A program made the translations under genes and the position numbers. A stretch of DNA of 64,000 nt. Origin: Nigrospora sphaerica (taxonomy: Eukaryota > Ascomycota > Sordariomycetes > Amphisphaeriales > Apiosporaceae). Under the pieces are notes generated by a model. That model was not told the origin of the DNA and searched no databases. It saw only the letters and a program-made list of their open reading frames with translations. Positions 22,746 to 35,423 of this stretch are shown in pieces (the first letter of the stretch is position 1; the number at the start of each line of letters is the position of its first letter). The DNA lies in contig JAGVVL010000001.1 in the NCBI GenBank assembly GCA_018287875.1, positions 5,394,001 to 5,458,000 of the forward strand, read 5' to 3'.

Positions 22746-24124
22746 GATGAGCCGGGGTTGTTGCAGTGTTGGGCGTGTTCTAGAGGCACAGACGGAGCGC
22801 GGGAGATGGAGGGCAAGGAGGCTGGAGGATGACGGGATCGATACCAGCCAAGTCGGCGCTGGTGGTGCAGCATATTGTCCGGAGGGGAGAGGGGAAACTC
22901 CAGCTTTATCCACGATATCGGCCTGTCCGCCCGCCCCTCGTCAGTTGGCCGCTCTTCCCGTGGGAAGGGACTCCCGTGTCCCCATAGCCCTCCGCCTCGA
23001 CCCAGCGCGAAAGAGGAGGGAGAGGGGAAAGCTGGTGAGTCAATGCTGCGTTCAGCCGCATAGGCAGCCCTTAGCTGCGCTCGTTCATGGGGTCGCAATA
23101 GAGGGAGGGTGTCCAGCCTCGGAATTTGCCAATGAAGGGCTTCCTGCCCGCTCACCGTCCAGTCGCCGGGCGGAGGTGGGCTCAGCCGCACGCGGGAGCT
23201 GAGTTGTTGTGAGCGCGCTATTGACTTCTTGCGCTGCCGAGCCACCATGGCTTGCAGGCCAGCCAGCGCGCTCGTGATGGGTTCGCGGTCTATTCGCTTT
23301 CTGCCTTGCTTTATCTCCAACCCACGTGGTCCAGCTGACTCGTGGGAGCAAGAGCACACTTGTCGGCCCTGGTCTGGGTGTGTCAGTGGCTTCTCGTGTC
23401 AACAACGAAGGTACTTGCATATATTCATACTAGAGCATGATATAATATGACTGGTCGGTTCATACCGACGATAGCGCGTAGTGCTGGTGGTAAGAATGGG
23501 TTTACTATGCCCTTGTTGGAACTCGGCCCAGAAGCTATCGCACATTATCCGTAGCTTCGCCCACCACCTATAAAGGTATGCATACTCGACGTGTGGCAGC
23601 TGACCAGAGTGGCTGTGCCCGTACAGACCATTCCAGTGCGGTTTCGAATGAGCGACGGTTTTGCGAGGACACAAGTAGCGGCGTTTTTGACCGGCTTCGC
23701 TCCCGAAATAAGCGGCGACTACCTTACACTGACTACAACCGGCCAACCGACTTTGGACCCTTGACGAAATTAGCCGGTGCAGCTGCCGCGACGCTACCGG
23801 CAGAGGAGCATCGGGCTGGCGTGGGATTGGCGAACCACAACATCTCACGGCATCTTTCTTTGTGATGACGCGATGGCGGCTGCGAGAGAGGCTCGTCGCG
23901 TCGGGCCCGCACGGCACTCCACTGCCTATTGGCATAGCGCTTATCATTGGGGCCCTGCTAAGGGGGCTTGTTTGTGCGCCGCGGCAGAGAGAGGGGTGGG
24001 CATTGGAATTTCAAACTGCGACGATTGACCTCGAAACGCCTCGCCTCTACCTGGGATTCCCTATCACCGAAACGAACACGCAGCCTGGCACTGACTCGTC
24101 TCGATACACGCGCCTGAAGCAGAC
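22746..24124. other. Divergent promoter region
   Basis: About 1.4 kb between the divergent MARVEL-like and NmrA-like genes. No gene is supportable; a minus-strand open frame at 23399-23947 has no recognisable features. Confidence 0.5.
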
Positions 24125-25203
24125 ATGACCACCATCAAGAACGTAACCGTCGTCGGTGTAAGCCCGCTCCCGGCCCTGCCGTCTTCGTAGCGGTTCTTGG
24201 CGTGCTGACACGGAACCGGGCAGGCCTCGGGCACGCTCGGAAAGCGGGTGGTGGAGGCGCTCGTGGCGGCGGGCTTTCACGTCACGGCACTGAGCCGGGC
24301 GTCGTCGACGTCCACGCCGCCGGCGGGGGTGGCGGTCAAGAAGGTCGACTACGGGTCGCCCGAGGCGCTCCGGGCGGCGCTGGAGGGCCAGGACGCCCTC
24401 GTGTCCACCGTCACGACGGCGGCGGCCGGCCAGCAGCGGCCCTTCCTCGACGCCGCCTTCGCCGCCGGCGTCAAGCGCGTCCTGCCCGCCGAGTTTGGCG
24501 TCAACACGCGCACCCTCGCGCACCCGGGCATGCGCACCATCCTGCAGGCCAAGATCGACACGCTCGACCACCTCATCACCCTGAACCAGGAGAAGCCCGA
24601 CTTTACCTGGACGGCCATTTCCAACAGCTTCTTTCTCGACCTCGTGCGTCTCTTGCCCGGCCCCCTCCCCTCCTTTCCTCTTTCCTACCTCGTCACCCTC
24701 CCTGCTTCCGGTTTGGTTTTAGTTCGCTGACGGGGAGCCTCGTGGCGGGCTCAACGTAGGGCCTCAAAATCGGCGGGCTGGGCCTCGACCTGGCGAACCA
24801 CAAGGCTACCGTGGTGGACTCGGGCGACGAGCCCATCGACGTGACGTCGGAGGGCTTCATCGCGCGGGCGGTGGCGGCGGTGCTGTCGGCACCAGAGCGC
24901 ACGGCGAACCAGTACCTGGTCATCGCGGGGGCGGTGACGACGCAGAACCGGCTGCGGGAGCTGGCCGAGGCCGAGACGGGCGCCACCTTCGCCGTCGAGC
25001 GCGTCAGCAGCGCCGAGCTGTGGCGCAGCGGCGACGCCAAGCTGGCCGCCGGCGACTACATGGCCTTCCGCGACTACTTGCGCGCCCACCTGTTCGCCGA
25101 CGGCGCCGCCGCCGCCGCCCAGGACAAGGCCAACGATCTGCTCGGCCTCGGCGAGGAAGACCCTCGTGACGTCCTCCGCGCCGTTCTTCGGGGCGACGCG
25201 TGA
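24125..25203 (+). CDS. NmrA-like / isoflavone-reductase-like NAD(P)-binding protein
   Basis: Three exons: 24125-24157, 24224-24643 and 24760-25203. The introns are 66 bp (GTAAGC, branch-like TGCTGAC, CAG) and 116 bp (GTGCGT...TAG). The 298-residue product begins MTTIKNVTVVGASGTLGKRV, a Rossmann dinucleotide-binding GxSGxxG motif split exactly by the first intron. It continues with DALVSTV, RVLPAEFGVNTRT and SNSFFLDLGLKIGGLG, the hallmarks of the NmrA/isoflavone reductase branch of atypical short-chain dehydrogenases. The first glycine-rich loop and the second-strand residues do not let me choose NADH or NADPH, and there is no clear catalytic Lys/Tyr pair, so it may be an enzyme or a redox-sensing regulator. 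Stretches are rich in Ala and use GC-ending codons like its neighbours. Confidence 0.87.
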
Positions 25204-27872
25204 ACCGCCTCCCGCCTCCCGCCTCCCGCCGTGGATAAAACATTAGGCCACCAGTTCGGATGGCACCATATCTTACCCCGTGACCCAAGTATTCACACGC
25301 ATTGTGAAAGACACGACGCCCCCGTTAAAGCATGGTGTAGCAAAATACAAGTTAGTCTTTCTTTCGGGTAAGGAATGACACGTTGAACATGAACGAAAAC
25401 ATGGGCCCGTAAGCACGTGCAACAGGACTTCACAGGCTCAAACGTGCCTGGGTGCTCTGTCGGCACATTGCCCCGCCGTGGCTTTCGCGGTGCCGACGCT
25501 GTTGTTGCCGACGCTGTTGTTGCAGTAAGGCTAAGCCTGAAGCTCTTCCCCTCTTGTTGGCAAGATCAAGGGTAGGGATTGAGCAACGGTACAAATTGCC
25601 GGCACCTTCGGAATGGGAAGAGTGCAAAGCCCTTTTACATGTCCCGCATTAGCCCTCTTGATGACTGGCATGACAAAGCACGCCGTGAATGTCCAAAATG
25701 CAGTAGCAGTGCTCTCTATTCGGGGTCCACCCGTTGCAAGGCAACATGTGCTCATCGGCGCCTAGGCTTCAACGGTTAAGCGGCCACTTGCATGGCCATG
25801 TTGCTTTTCCACTTTCCTGTTCTTGGGTGTCGACGGGGTTGGGATTCGGGATACTACGTGAGAAGGCACCATCAATGCAGGGTATAACATCGTGCGCTGG
25901 ACTAAGCACAATGTATAATCAGGTCCGTAGCCAGAATCGTCAACATGGCATCCGAAGCCCACACAGCGTCGGAGCCCCGCCCAATAAAGCAAGCACGCAA
26001 TGCTCGCAGTATGTTCCTTCCCACCCGACTGGATCTCGGATCTCGCCGTTTCACTCCAGCTGTAAGACATATACGAGTGTTCGAGCCAAAGCGCCCGATG
26101 TCGGATGGCGGCGGGGACATGGCATGGCAAAGATGGAAGGGGGGGCGGTGGATCGAATTCCTCCGAAGTGTGATGGCATGCAACCCAACCTTGGCCCGTG
26201 GCGCCGATCCTGGGCCGAACTGGAAAGCGTTAAGACGATGCGGCTCGGGCCAAGACCCTGCGGCTAAAACACTACCGGAGCCCCAAGTCTTCAACAGCTT
26301 CCTATTTCGTGCTGTCGCCCCGTGGCCTACTATACTTGTCCATGGCTCGTCCCCCCGTCGCCTTCGCACGCTATCGCGCGCCATCGCGCGCCATCGCAGC
26401 GTGGTATCGCCGTCCCTGCAACGGCTAGAGGGCGCTCTCGTGCATGCGCATTGCCGGGCGCGTGCACGCAGGACCACGCAGGGCCGCACGCGATCGAGTG
26501 CCGTTCGTGGTCGCGTATGCATGCCCGCTTTTGGGCTGCCATTGCATACTGGATTGAATACCACCGGTTTCGTCCCATACTACTTATTAGTACCGAGAGT
26601 CAGAAACGCTCCGCACCTCAACGGGACATCGGCTGTCACCGTGATGACATGCGCATTTCGCGTCCCTGATGGCCGTCGCTTCACGTCAGCCAGTGCTGGA
26701 TCGATTCTACGCATTTATTCGAGGGGAGCCATGAAAAGCGCCTGCCAGATTCGGCTGAGAAGCCGCGGTGAGACCACGCACCACCAGAAGAAAAGAGGCC
26801 CCGTGATCAGCACCGGTCACGGAATGCTATAGGTCGCTCGCCATCGCAGGGCTCGGCTTTGCGGGCCTGGTGTTGGTGGAGCAGGACGGTTGTGACCGTC
26901 CCTAGTGGCAAAGGCGCGTTACGCTCCGAGAGACGACCGAAGAGCAGGCCAGCTCTGCACACACTTTTGGTCGTATCCAGCTCTCTCTACACGCGAAAAA
27001 GCATGGGGGAATACGGGTATGCACCACGCTTCCAAAAAGCAAACGGCCGGCCGGCTGGCCCCAGGACAACGCCGTGCCGCTATTGGTTCTCTGCCCGCAA
27101 GGCACACGCTGCCCCGAAATTTCAGGACCGCGCCCTACTTTGACTTCCCTATGCCGTCTTGATCGACCCGCCGTCCAAGACGCCGGCTCTCGGCGAATGT
27201 GGTGGAGGAGGCTATACCTTCGCCCCAGCTGCCAAGTCGAACGGCTCCTCCACCATGGACGTACGGGTCTTTATCACCACACCAGTCACTGTGAGCCGGA
27301 ACCGGCTCTCGAACGACGCTATACCCGACTGGACAGGTGTTATTGCCCAACCCCTGCCCTTCCTTGCCGCTCTCTTGGTTCAGTGCCGTGCCAAGATCGA
27401 CCTGGTGAGCACGTCAAGTTCTACCGTCCGAGCGCGCCGCCGGAGGACTGCCGGCCAAGGCTGTACCAAAGCAAACCACTGCTCCGCCTACCGCCCCCGA
27501 GCGTCATGGCTTCCTGCTTTGAGATGTTGGTCCGGCGAGTAGGAGGTATCGTCGACTGTCTCCTTCTCGATTCCGTATCGTCGTCTCCGCCGTGTCCCAT
27601 GTGGCCTCGGGCGAAGCTACTGCCGGATCGAGAAGCTCACGATGTCATGCTTTGGACATTGTCCGCACCTCGCGATGTAGAGGCAGAACGGTGGTAGCGC
27701 TTGTCCATGTTTATAAGGAGCGGGATTCTCCTGCATCTTCTCATCTCTCCTTTGCTCTCCAGCCCATCGGTCTTCCTTCATCTCTCGCTTCTTGCTCCTC
27801 TCGCCTTCGCTCACTTCGGCACCGGGTCACTCGCTTTGCATAACACACCTGCTACCGCGTCGCTTCTTCACC
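25204..27872. other. Intergenic region upstream of the subtilisin gene
   Basis: About 2.7 kb. A 295-codon open frame (25945-26832, plus strand) lies here but lacks domain features, splice logic or a plausible composition, so it is not called. The right end is the subtilisin promoter, with a TATA-like element. Confidence 0.5.
27712..27717 (+). promoter_or_regulatory. TATA-like element of the subtilisin gene
   Basis: TATAAG, 156 bp upstream of the ATG at 27873, followed by a pyrimidine-rich leader. Position and composition fit a highly expressed secreted-enzyme promoter in fungi; not proven. Confidence 0.45.
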
Positions 27873-29151
<1,279 letters not shown>

Positions 29152-29804
29152 GCGCACGACGCCCATCGCACCCCCGGGGGTTGTACGACGCCACGCATGG
29201 ATGTAGAATATTGGGATCTGTACGAACTGCGCGCTTGGAGCGCTACGTAACGCTGGAAGGAGAGCAATTGCTGTCTGATGTGGTTTTTGATTTGTTTTGA
29301 TATCCCCGAGAATAAGAGAAAGTCTTTGAACTGAAAAGAACGACTATTGTCACGACCAAACTCCATCTACTGTTGATGCCTCATCGTTGTCTGCAGATCG
29401 CCGTGTGCCGTTCAGGGGCAACCACGGTACGCCTCAAACGTTTTGTATCACGCTGTGGGACCCACACCGTTTACCGTGTATACTCTACGACATGGATAAA
29501 CCGCTAGTAGCGAGTTGTCCTGGTCAGACAAAAAGAATAATCAAAACTCATCTGAACGCGCCTGTCTCGGTGGAAGGTAATCTGGAGGACCGGGCTTGCA
29601 TACACGACTTTGGACAGCTAGTACCGTCTCTGGTCTCTACGGCGGTTCCCATAACCGTCTATATAAACCTAAGGATACCACGGTAACGACTGTGTCTATT
29701 CCCCTTCCACCAACCTTCGGGATCGAGCGGGACGATGGATGCGTTGGGGGACACAATGAGCCGGGGCCCCTCCGGCTTGAACAAGAAAGCCACGAGCGCG
29801 TGCG
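29152..29804. other. Intergenic region with an orphan TATA-like site
   Basis: 653 bp. The first part should be the protease 3' UTR. A clean TATAAA lies at 29662-29667 on the plus strand, but no plus-strand gene follows for over 2 kb; downstream lies only the minus-strand pseudogene. Confidence 0.5.
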
Positions 29805-31178
29805 CTAGGAGCGACCTGTTGGCCATGTGGACATCCAGATACACGGTGGGGTACAGGCGGGCTTGAGCGTGGCGGTGAGGAGGATGACGATTCCCGTGTA
29901 CCAGTAGACAAGGAGGTCAAACGTTCCGTTGTGGACGAGGAGGCAGAAGACAACCCAAGTGTACCGTCGCAGCGCCCAGTGGGTGAAGTACAGCGCGAGG
30001 GCCGTCGCCAGGGTGATCACCAAGGACGTGGCTACCAGGTAGCCGTATATCGGCCAATTGTCGTTTCGGCAAAAGAGAGGAATCCACCAAGGGCTGCCGA
30101 TGAGGATCCGCGAATCCAGGTAGGCCGCCGTTCCCAGGGCGGCGCGGCCGAAGAAGGAGACTTGGTAGGCTGTAAAGGTCATCAGGCTTGCGGCCACGGA
30201 GCGGTACCACGCCGCGCTGAAGCGGTCCCCGAGGCCGACAAGGTGCGCCGGGAGCACCTGGAGTCCCATCTGCCTCTCCGCGCGGTTTGCCTGCAGGTGG
30301 CAGTCGAGCATGATGCGGTAAAGAACCATGAGGGCACAACACAAGGCGGCCATGGCGGCCTGCAAGCTGACCCGAAGGACGAGCCAAGCCGCCGCTCAGT
30401 GGAAATCCGTCGCTCGGGGACCAAGTACTTCAGCACCATGCCGTCCCGCTGGAGGGCAGCGTTCAGCATCTTGAAAGAGGCAGCCCATGCTCGGGCTTCG
30501 TCGGCCGGCGTCTGCAGCGATTCCGCCCAGAGAAAAGCGGCCATGAGGCAGCCGACGATAATTGCCGTTAAGACCTCCTGGACACGCCACGACGCCGTTT
30601 CGGACACAAGTCTGACTCGTGGGGCATACCTGGCTGGCCAGTGAACGACTCGTCCCACCCAGTCCAGGACCGACAGCACCGGATGTGGCAGGCAGTACTT
30701 GAGACCCTGCAGTACCACCTACAGGGCCATCCAGTACCAGACAAAGTACAGCACAAAAAAGAAGGGCAGCATCAGTCCAGGGGCGTCGTCGTGCGTCCAC
30801 GGCATCAGATCCGGCGGGCAGCAGAACGCCGCGTGGGCCACCAAGACCAGCCCGTCGCAGAGGCGCGCCAGAATGTCGGCCAGGACGGCGTGTAAGGCGG
30901 GGGCGACGTGCCACATGCCGCGCTGCCTGAGTAGTCGTAGACTCGGTGGCGCAGAGCGCGCAGCTGGCGGTGACGGCGGCGCGGACGAGGACCGAGGGCA
31001 GCGCGAGGTAGTCGTGCGCCCGGTACTGGACCCCGAGGTTGCCGGCGGCCAGGAGCAGCCACAGGGCCGCGAGGGGGCAGGGTCGCGCCGTCGTGATGCC
31101 CACGCCCTCTTCGAACGCGCCTTGCGCATCCGGCCCCCCGTCCCCGTCGACACCCATGTCATCGTATTGGAAATTCAT
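29805..31178 (-). pseudogene. Decayed multipass membrane protein gene
   Basis: From MNFQYDDMGVDGDGG (ATG at 31178) a hydrophobic protein can be followed on the minus strand through ALWLLLAAGNLGVQY, then in a second frame through GMWHVAPALHAVLADIL and LPFFFVLYFVWYWMAL. An in-frame TAG (30721-30719) interrupts it; the same frame resumes with VVLQGLKYCLPHPVL and ends near FKMLNAALQRDG. A third frame carries AAMAALCCALMVLYRIML and several more helices to the stop at 29805. So there are two frame changes (near 30950 and 30385) and one stop. Alternating hydrophobic segments suggest six to eight transmembrane helices. The layout recalls fungal wax-synthase-like or terpene-cyclase-like membrane proteins, but no catalytic motif supports either, so the family is unassigned. 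Introns might explain one frame change but not the stop. Confidence 0.5.
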
Positions 31179-32134
31179 ATTTTGCAGAGTATAGCGTGCT
31201 GTAGCAGGGTGCCTTCCAGGCTCCCGGCCCTAGAGTTCGATAAACCTATCATTGGCCCTCAGGATGGCACTGGAAGCCAGTCATTGTCTCGATGATCCGC
31301 TCTCCGGATGCGGACCGGACGGACAAGGAACTCAAAGTTCCGCATGTGATTCAAGTGTATCGGCCTTTGTTGTCGGCAAGTAACTAAACGACGGTAACAG
31401 GAGGCACCTACATCTGGATGCTTGCTCATACAAGTGCTCCGTATTTTGATCAGGTGTGTAATTGGAGATATGAATGGCGAATCGGGCCCCCAGCTCTCCA
31501 GAACTGCTACGTGTGTGATGTGGCTTGCCTATTCGGGCTCAGTGCATAATCTACCGTAAATAGGTATGAACTAACTAAATGGGAGCACCTGCAGGAACGG
31601 GCAATAGTGGGCGTAGCAGTTTCCCTATTGGTGCAGCATATCTGACCACCTCCCGTCCCATACCCCATAGATTTGTAATAGTAGCGCTTCTACAAGGCAC
31701 GTTGTTCAAATGTAGTTGTACTGGCGCCCAGTACGGATTACAGTTTTGGGATTGGCAGGCCTGCAGGGGTCCTATTGAGCCCCACCCCCGAAAAGCGACT
31801 CAGTTTTCAGGGCCCCTGTTGGTTCCAGTTCCATGTCATCCCACCCGCCACCATCCACCGCATATCTTCGGCTCTGGCGGGGCGGAAGTTTTCTACTATC
31901 GACAAGCCCGAATCCATCCGCACGAAGGTCTCACCTGATTCCCCCCCCGGCCGGCCCTTCTTCTTCTTCTTCTTCTTCCTTCTGTCGCCCTGTACTTAGT
32001 TCCGGTCAGCACCTGGCTGCAAAGACGTACGGCCGTTCTTTTTTCCTCCCTCTTCTGGACCCCCTCCCTCTTTCTCTCTCTCTCTCCCTTCACCCCGGCC
32101 TTCTCGCCTACCGCCAGCAACCGAGTCAGTCATC
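31179..32134. promoter_or_regulatory. Promoter and pyrimidine-rich leader of cystathionine beta-synthase
   Basis: About 950 bp. The last 180 bp carry a (TTC)n run at about 31960-31980 and a CT-rich tract at about 32066-32090, immediately before the ATG, typical of strongly expressed fungal housekeeping genes. Further left nothing is recognised. Confidence 0.6.
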
Positions 32135-33715
32135 ATGGCCACCGCCAACGGCACCAACGGTGCCTCGTCGCTCCCTCACCGCCCTCCACCCCCAGCGGTT
32201 GCCCTCTCGGCCACCGAACTGATCGGCAACACGCCCCTGGTCCGCCTGAACAAGATCCCCCAGTCCCTGGGCATCGAGTGCGAGGTGTACGCTAAGGTCG
32301 AGCTTTTCAATGCTGGCGGCTCCGTCAAGGACCGCATCGCGCTGCGCATGATCGAAGAGGCTGAGCGGTCCGGCCGCATCAAGCCCGGCGACACTCTCAT
32401 CGAGCCCACCAGCGGCAACACAGGCATCGGCCTGGCCCTGGTGGGTGCCATCAAGGGCTACAAGACCATCATCACCTTGCCTGAGAAGATGAGCGCCGAA
32501 AAGGTCAGCGTGCTGCGGGCCCTGGGCGCCACCATCATCCGAACCCCGACCCAGGCCGCCTGGGACGCCCCCGAGAGCCACATCGGAGTCGCCCGCCGCC
32601 TCGTCAAGGAGCTTCCCAACGCCCACATCCTGGACCAGTACTCGAACCTGGACAACCCACGTGCCCACGAGTTCGGCACCGCCGAGGAGATCTGGGCCCA
32701 GACGGGCGGCAAGGTTACGTGCTTGGTCGCCGGTGCCGGTACCGGCGGTACTATTACCGGTCTGGCCAAGGGTCTGCGCAAGCACAAGCAGGACGTCAAG
32801 ATTGTCGCCGCCGACCCGCAAGGAAGCATCCTCGCCCTGCCCGAGGCCCTGAACGAGGAACACCGCGACAAGCCCTACAAGGTCGAGGGTATCGGCTACG
32901 ACTTCATCCCCGATGTGCTGGAGCGCGAGCTGGTCGACAAGTGGTACAAGACGGACGATATGGAGAGCTTCAAGCTGGCCCGCCGCCTCATTGCCGAGGA
33001 GGGCCTGCTGGTGGGAGGCAGCTCTGGAAGTGCCATGGCCGGCATGGTCCAGGCCGTCAAGGACTTGGGACTCGGCAAGGACGACGTGGTCGTCGTCGTC
33101 TTGCCCGACAGCATCCGGAGCTACCTCAGCAAGTTCGCCGACGATGACTGGCTGGCCGCCAACGACCTTCTGCCCGAGACCGACAAGGCTGCCAAGGATA
33201 CCGTCCGCGGCGGCGACGAGGCCAAGAAGGACAAGGACCCGTACGCTGGCGCCACTATCAAGTCGCTGCGACTGAAGCCCGTTACCACGGTCCTTTCCAC
33301 GAGCTCCTGCTCGGAGGCCATCGAGACGATGCGCGACAAGGGCTTCGACCAGCTGCCCGTCCTGTCGGGCCCCGGCGGTAAACTTGTCGGTCTCGTCACC
33401 CTCGGCAACCTGCTCAGCTACATCTCGCGCGGCCGTGCCACGGGCCAGAGCGCGGTCAAGGACGTCATGTTCGACTTTGGACGTATGGACGAAGTGGTGA
33501 CGGATCTCCGTGCGGGCAAGGACAAGAAGCGCAGGAAGTTTGTCGAGATCACCATGGACACACCGCTGGCGGACCTCAGCAAGTTCTTCGAGTGGAACAG
33601 TGCCGCCGTCGTCACCGAGTCCGGCCCGGGCGAGGACAAGGCGCTGAGCAAGCCGCTGGCCGTGGTGACCAAGGTCGACCTGCTCACATGGATGGTGCAG
33701 CAGGCCAAGACGTAA
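32135..33715 (+). CDS. CYS4: Cystathionine beta-synthase
   Basis: A single uninterrupted exon of 526 codons. It catalyses the PLP-dependent condensation of homocysteine with serine to cystathionine, the first step of reverse transsulfuration, in the cytosol. Visible signatures: LIGNTPLVRLN; GGSVKDRIAL with the PLP-binding Lys65; SGNTGIGLA, which contacts the PLP ring; GAGTGGTITG, the phosphate-binding loop; and GGSSGSAM near the catalytic core end. The C-terminal third holds a Bateman module (two CBS domains, about residues 375-525; FDQLPVLSG and VTLGNLLSY mark the first). The N-terminal haem-binding segment of animal enzymes is absent, as in yeast. Length and domain order match fungal Cys4. 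A minus-strand open frame of similar size over the same bases is a GC-rich shadow. In fungi this gene is generally constitutive; the CT-rich leader fits that. Confidence 0.97.
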   Translation: MATANGTNGASSLPHRPPPPAVALSATELIGNTPLVRLNKIPQSLGIECEVYAKVELFNAGGSVKDRIALRMIEEAERSGRIKPGDTLIEPTSGNTGIGLALVGAIKGYKTIITLPEKMSAEKVSVLRALGATIIRTPTQAAWDAPESHIGVARRLVKELPNAHILDQYSNLDNPRAHEFGTAEEIWAQTGGKVTCLVAGAGTGGTITGLAKGLRKHKQDVKIVAADPQGSILALPEALNEEHRDKPYKVEGIGYDFIPDVLERELVDKWYKTDDMESFKLARRLIAEEGLLVGGSSGSAMAGMVQAVKDLGLGKDDVVVVVLPDSIRSYLSKFADDDWLAANDLLPETDKAAKDTVRGGDEAKKDKDPYAGATIKSLRLKPVTTVLSTSSCSEAIETMRDKGFDQLPVLSGPGGKLVGLVTLGNLLSYISRGRATGQSAVKDVMFDFGRMDEVVTDLRAGKDKKRRKFVEITMDTPLADLSKFFEWNSAAVVTESGPGEDKALSKPLAVVTKVDLLTWMVQQAKT

Positions 33716-33901
33716 AGGGGGGGGGTGAGAGGTTTTGCTTAGGTACCCTTCCCAGGACAGCAGCATACACTACAGGCGTTTCGGGGGCATTTATGGGCTG
33801 GGCCGGTCGCCTTAGATTTGATCAACTCGCGCATCTACAGGGAGACGAGGCAGCACGCGTGGATAGACTCAACGTCTTGGGGATGTTATGATTTATGAAA
33901 A

Positions 33902-34375
33902 ATAAAATTGATATCCTTTGAAGAATCTCCCATACTCAGGCCACCTGATGGGCGGTAGCCAGTAATGACGTGGTTTCGTGCATGTCGGGCCCCGTGGGTA
34001 AGGGCGAACCGGACGTCCCTGACGGTAAAACAAGGGAGCACCGCCTCCGGGGTCCTACAAGTTCGAGACTCGCGGTAACCGGGCGGCCCCTGTTCGCTTC
34101 CCCATGTCACCACGTGTGCCGCGTCATCTATGCGGCCAGGCTCGCGGGGCGATGCGGTCCAGCTCGGAACGAGGATGAGGCGCGGATCGCCGGCCAGTCC
34201 CAGGAGGAGCTCGGCGACGGCCTCCTCCCAGCGTTCGCGACCCCAACGGGCCTCGAGGACGGCGAGGGCGCGCCGCAGCCGCCCCCAGCCGACCGTCGAA
34301 CACGAGAGACCCAGCGGCGGCGGCGGCGGTGCCGGTCACGTTGAGGCGGCACATGTTGTCGGCAAAAGCGGCCAC
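33902..34375 (-). pseudogene. Short broken coding remnant (unknown family)
   Basis: On the minus strand MAAFADNMCRLNVTGTAAAA (ATG at 34375) runs into GSLVFDGRLG, after which the protein-like sequence continues in another frame as RRALAVLEARWGRERWEEAV, AELLLGLAGDPRLILVPSW and then PCFTVRDVRFALTH, dissolving near 33900. One frame change, roughly at 34280, is needed. Composition is typical of translated sequence, but I recognise no family. It may be a truncated relic. Confidence 0.35.
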
Positions 34376-34943
34376 GAAGATGCCGTGTGGTATTTTGAAC
34401 GGATTTCGGAGATTCGCCGGGATCTTTCTTCTTCCCCCGACCTTTGGGTTGGCTCGTTAGTCGATGAACGAAAGCGGTGTTGATCTATATGCGTGGCACG
34501 GGTCTCCTTTTTTATGCCCGCCCAAACTCACCAACGACATCCGACACAAGCCCGTCAACAAAACAAATCTCTAACGTCCCCTTGAGCAATGGAGACAACA
34601 CCTTTGTCAACGCAGTAACTTGTCGACCCAGCGTACACGACGCAGTAGTGACGGCGCACGGTTGACTCTCTGTGCCCGTACCCGGCATGTTGCTCTTGAG
34701 AAAGACGAGTGTCAGCCCGGCCTCGTCACCATGCCTTTGGGCCCGAATCAGCGTAGAAAGGCATGACACGTCCCAACGGAGACTGCTATGGACCAGTAGT
34801 GTGCCAGTGTGTTCGACTACCGTATATATAGCCTACACCTTAACGAGGCAGTTGTAATATGACGTACCCGGTTCGGACAGACCGCATTTCAACTCCGTAA
34901 GTATCAGTTCAAACTTCGCTCTCGTTCCAGCACAACCACCGTC
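34376..34943. other. Intergenic stretch with a TATA-like element
   Basis: 568 bp. TATATATA lies at about 34823-34830, roughly 120 bp upstream of the next plus-strand coding segment. A strong donor-like GTAAGTATCAG at 34897 suggests a possible leader intron. Nothing else is seen. Confidence 0.4.
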
Positions 34944-35423
34944 ATGGACGGGAATCCTGATATCGCCTCCCCGGAAGTGAAACCGCTTGACAACGGGGAG
35001 AAGCATAACCACCCCCCCCCCTCCACCGGGGATGGTAGCCCCTAGTCTTTGCCGAGCAAGGATGTCATCAGCATTGCCTATTGCCTATCCGCCGTGGCCT
35101 GCCTCGACGTGGCCCGCACAGCCGACGAGGAGAGGTACGAGTGGCTGGAGACGAAGAGCAGGATGTTAGAGCACTTGACTCTTAGAAAGGCGGATGTGCA
35201 AGAGCTCGACCACCTAATGGACGCATTCACCAAGAACATCAATAAGAACGGCATGGAGCCCGGCGGCTGGAAGCAACAGGTATCGCTCCAGATAGTCGGG
35301 CAGGCCTACGAGTGCGACGCACTGGTGGCTATGGAAGACATGGGCGCCGCCATCCTTGACGTCGTCACTCGCCTGTACCGTTCCAGGCCAGGGGCTGGGT
35401 TTCTTCATAGTCAGCCAGCATAA
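34944..35423 (+). pseudogene. Coding segment interrupted by an in-frame stop (unknown family)
   Basis: From an ATG at 34944 the frame reads MDGNPDIASPEVKPLDNGE, crosses a C10 run and meets TAG at 35043-35045. The same frame continues directly with SLPSKDVISIAYCLSAVACL, ERYEWLETKSRMLEHLTLRK, ELDHLMDAFTKNINKNG and ILDVVTRLYRSRPG to a TAA. The second part (about 120 residues) is helical and protein-like. Either the gene has decayed by one stop, or the ATG is in a leader, the CCTAG at the stop is an intron acceptor paired with the GTAAGT at 34897, and translation starts later (Met at 35163 is available). I recognise no domain. Confidence 0.4.

Noticed and set aside
25945..26832. 295-codon plus-strand open frame
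   Set aside because: Composition is Arg/Pro/Ser-heavy without domains, hydrophobic core pattern or splice context; overlapping frames on the other strand are equally long.
32126..33766. 546-codon open frame antisense to cystathionine beta-synthase
   Set aside because: A shadow of the GC3-rich CYS4 coding sequence; the sense strand is unambiguous.
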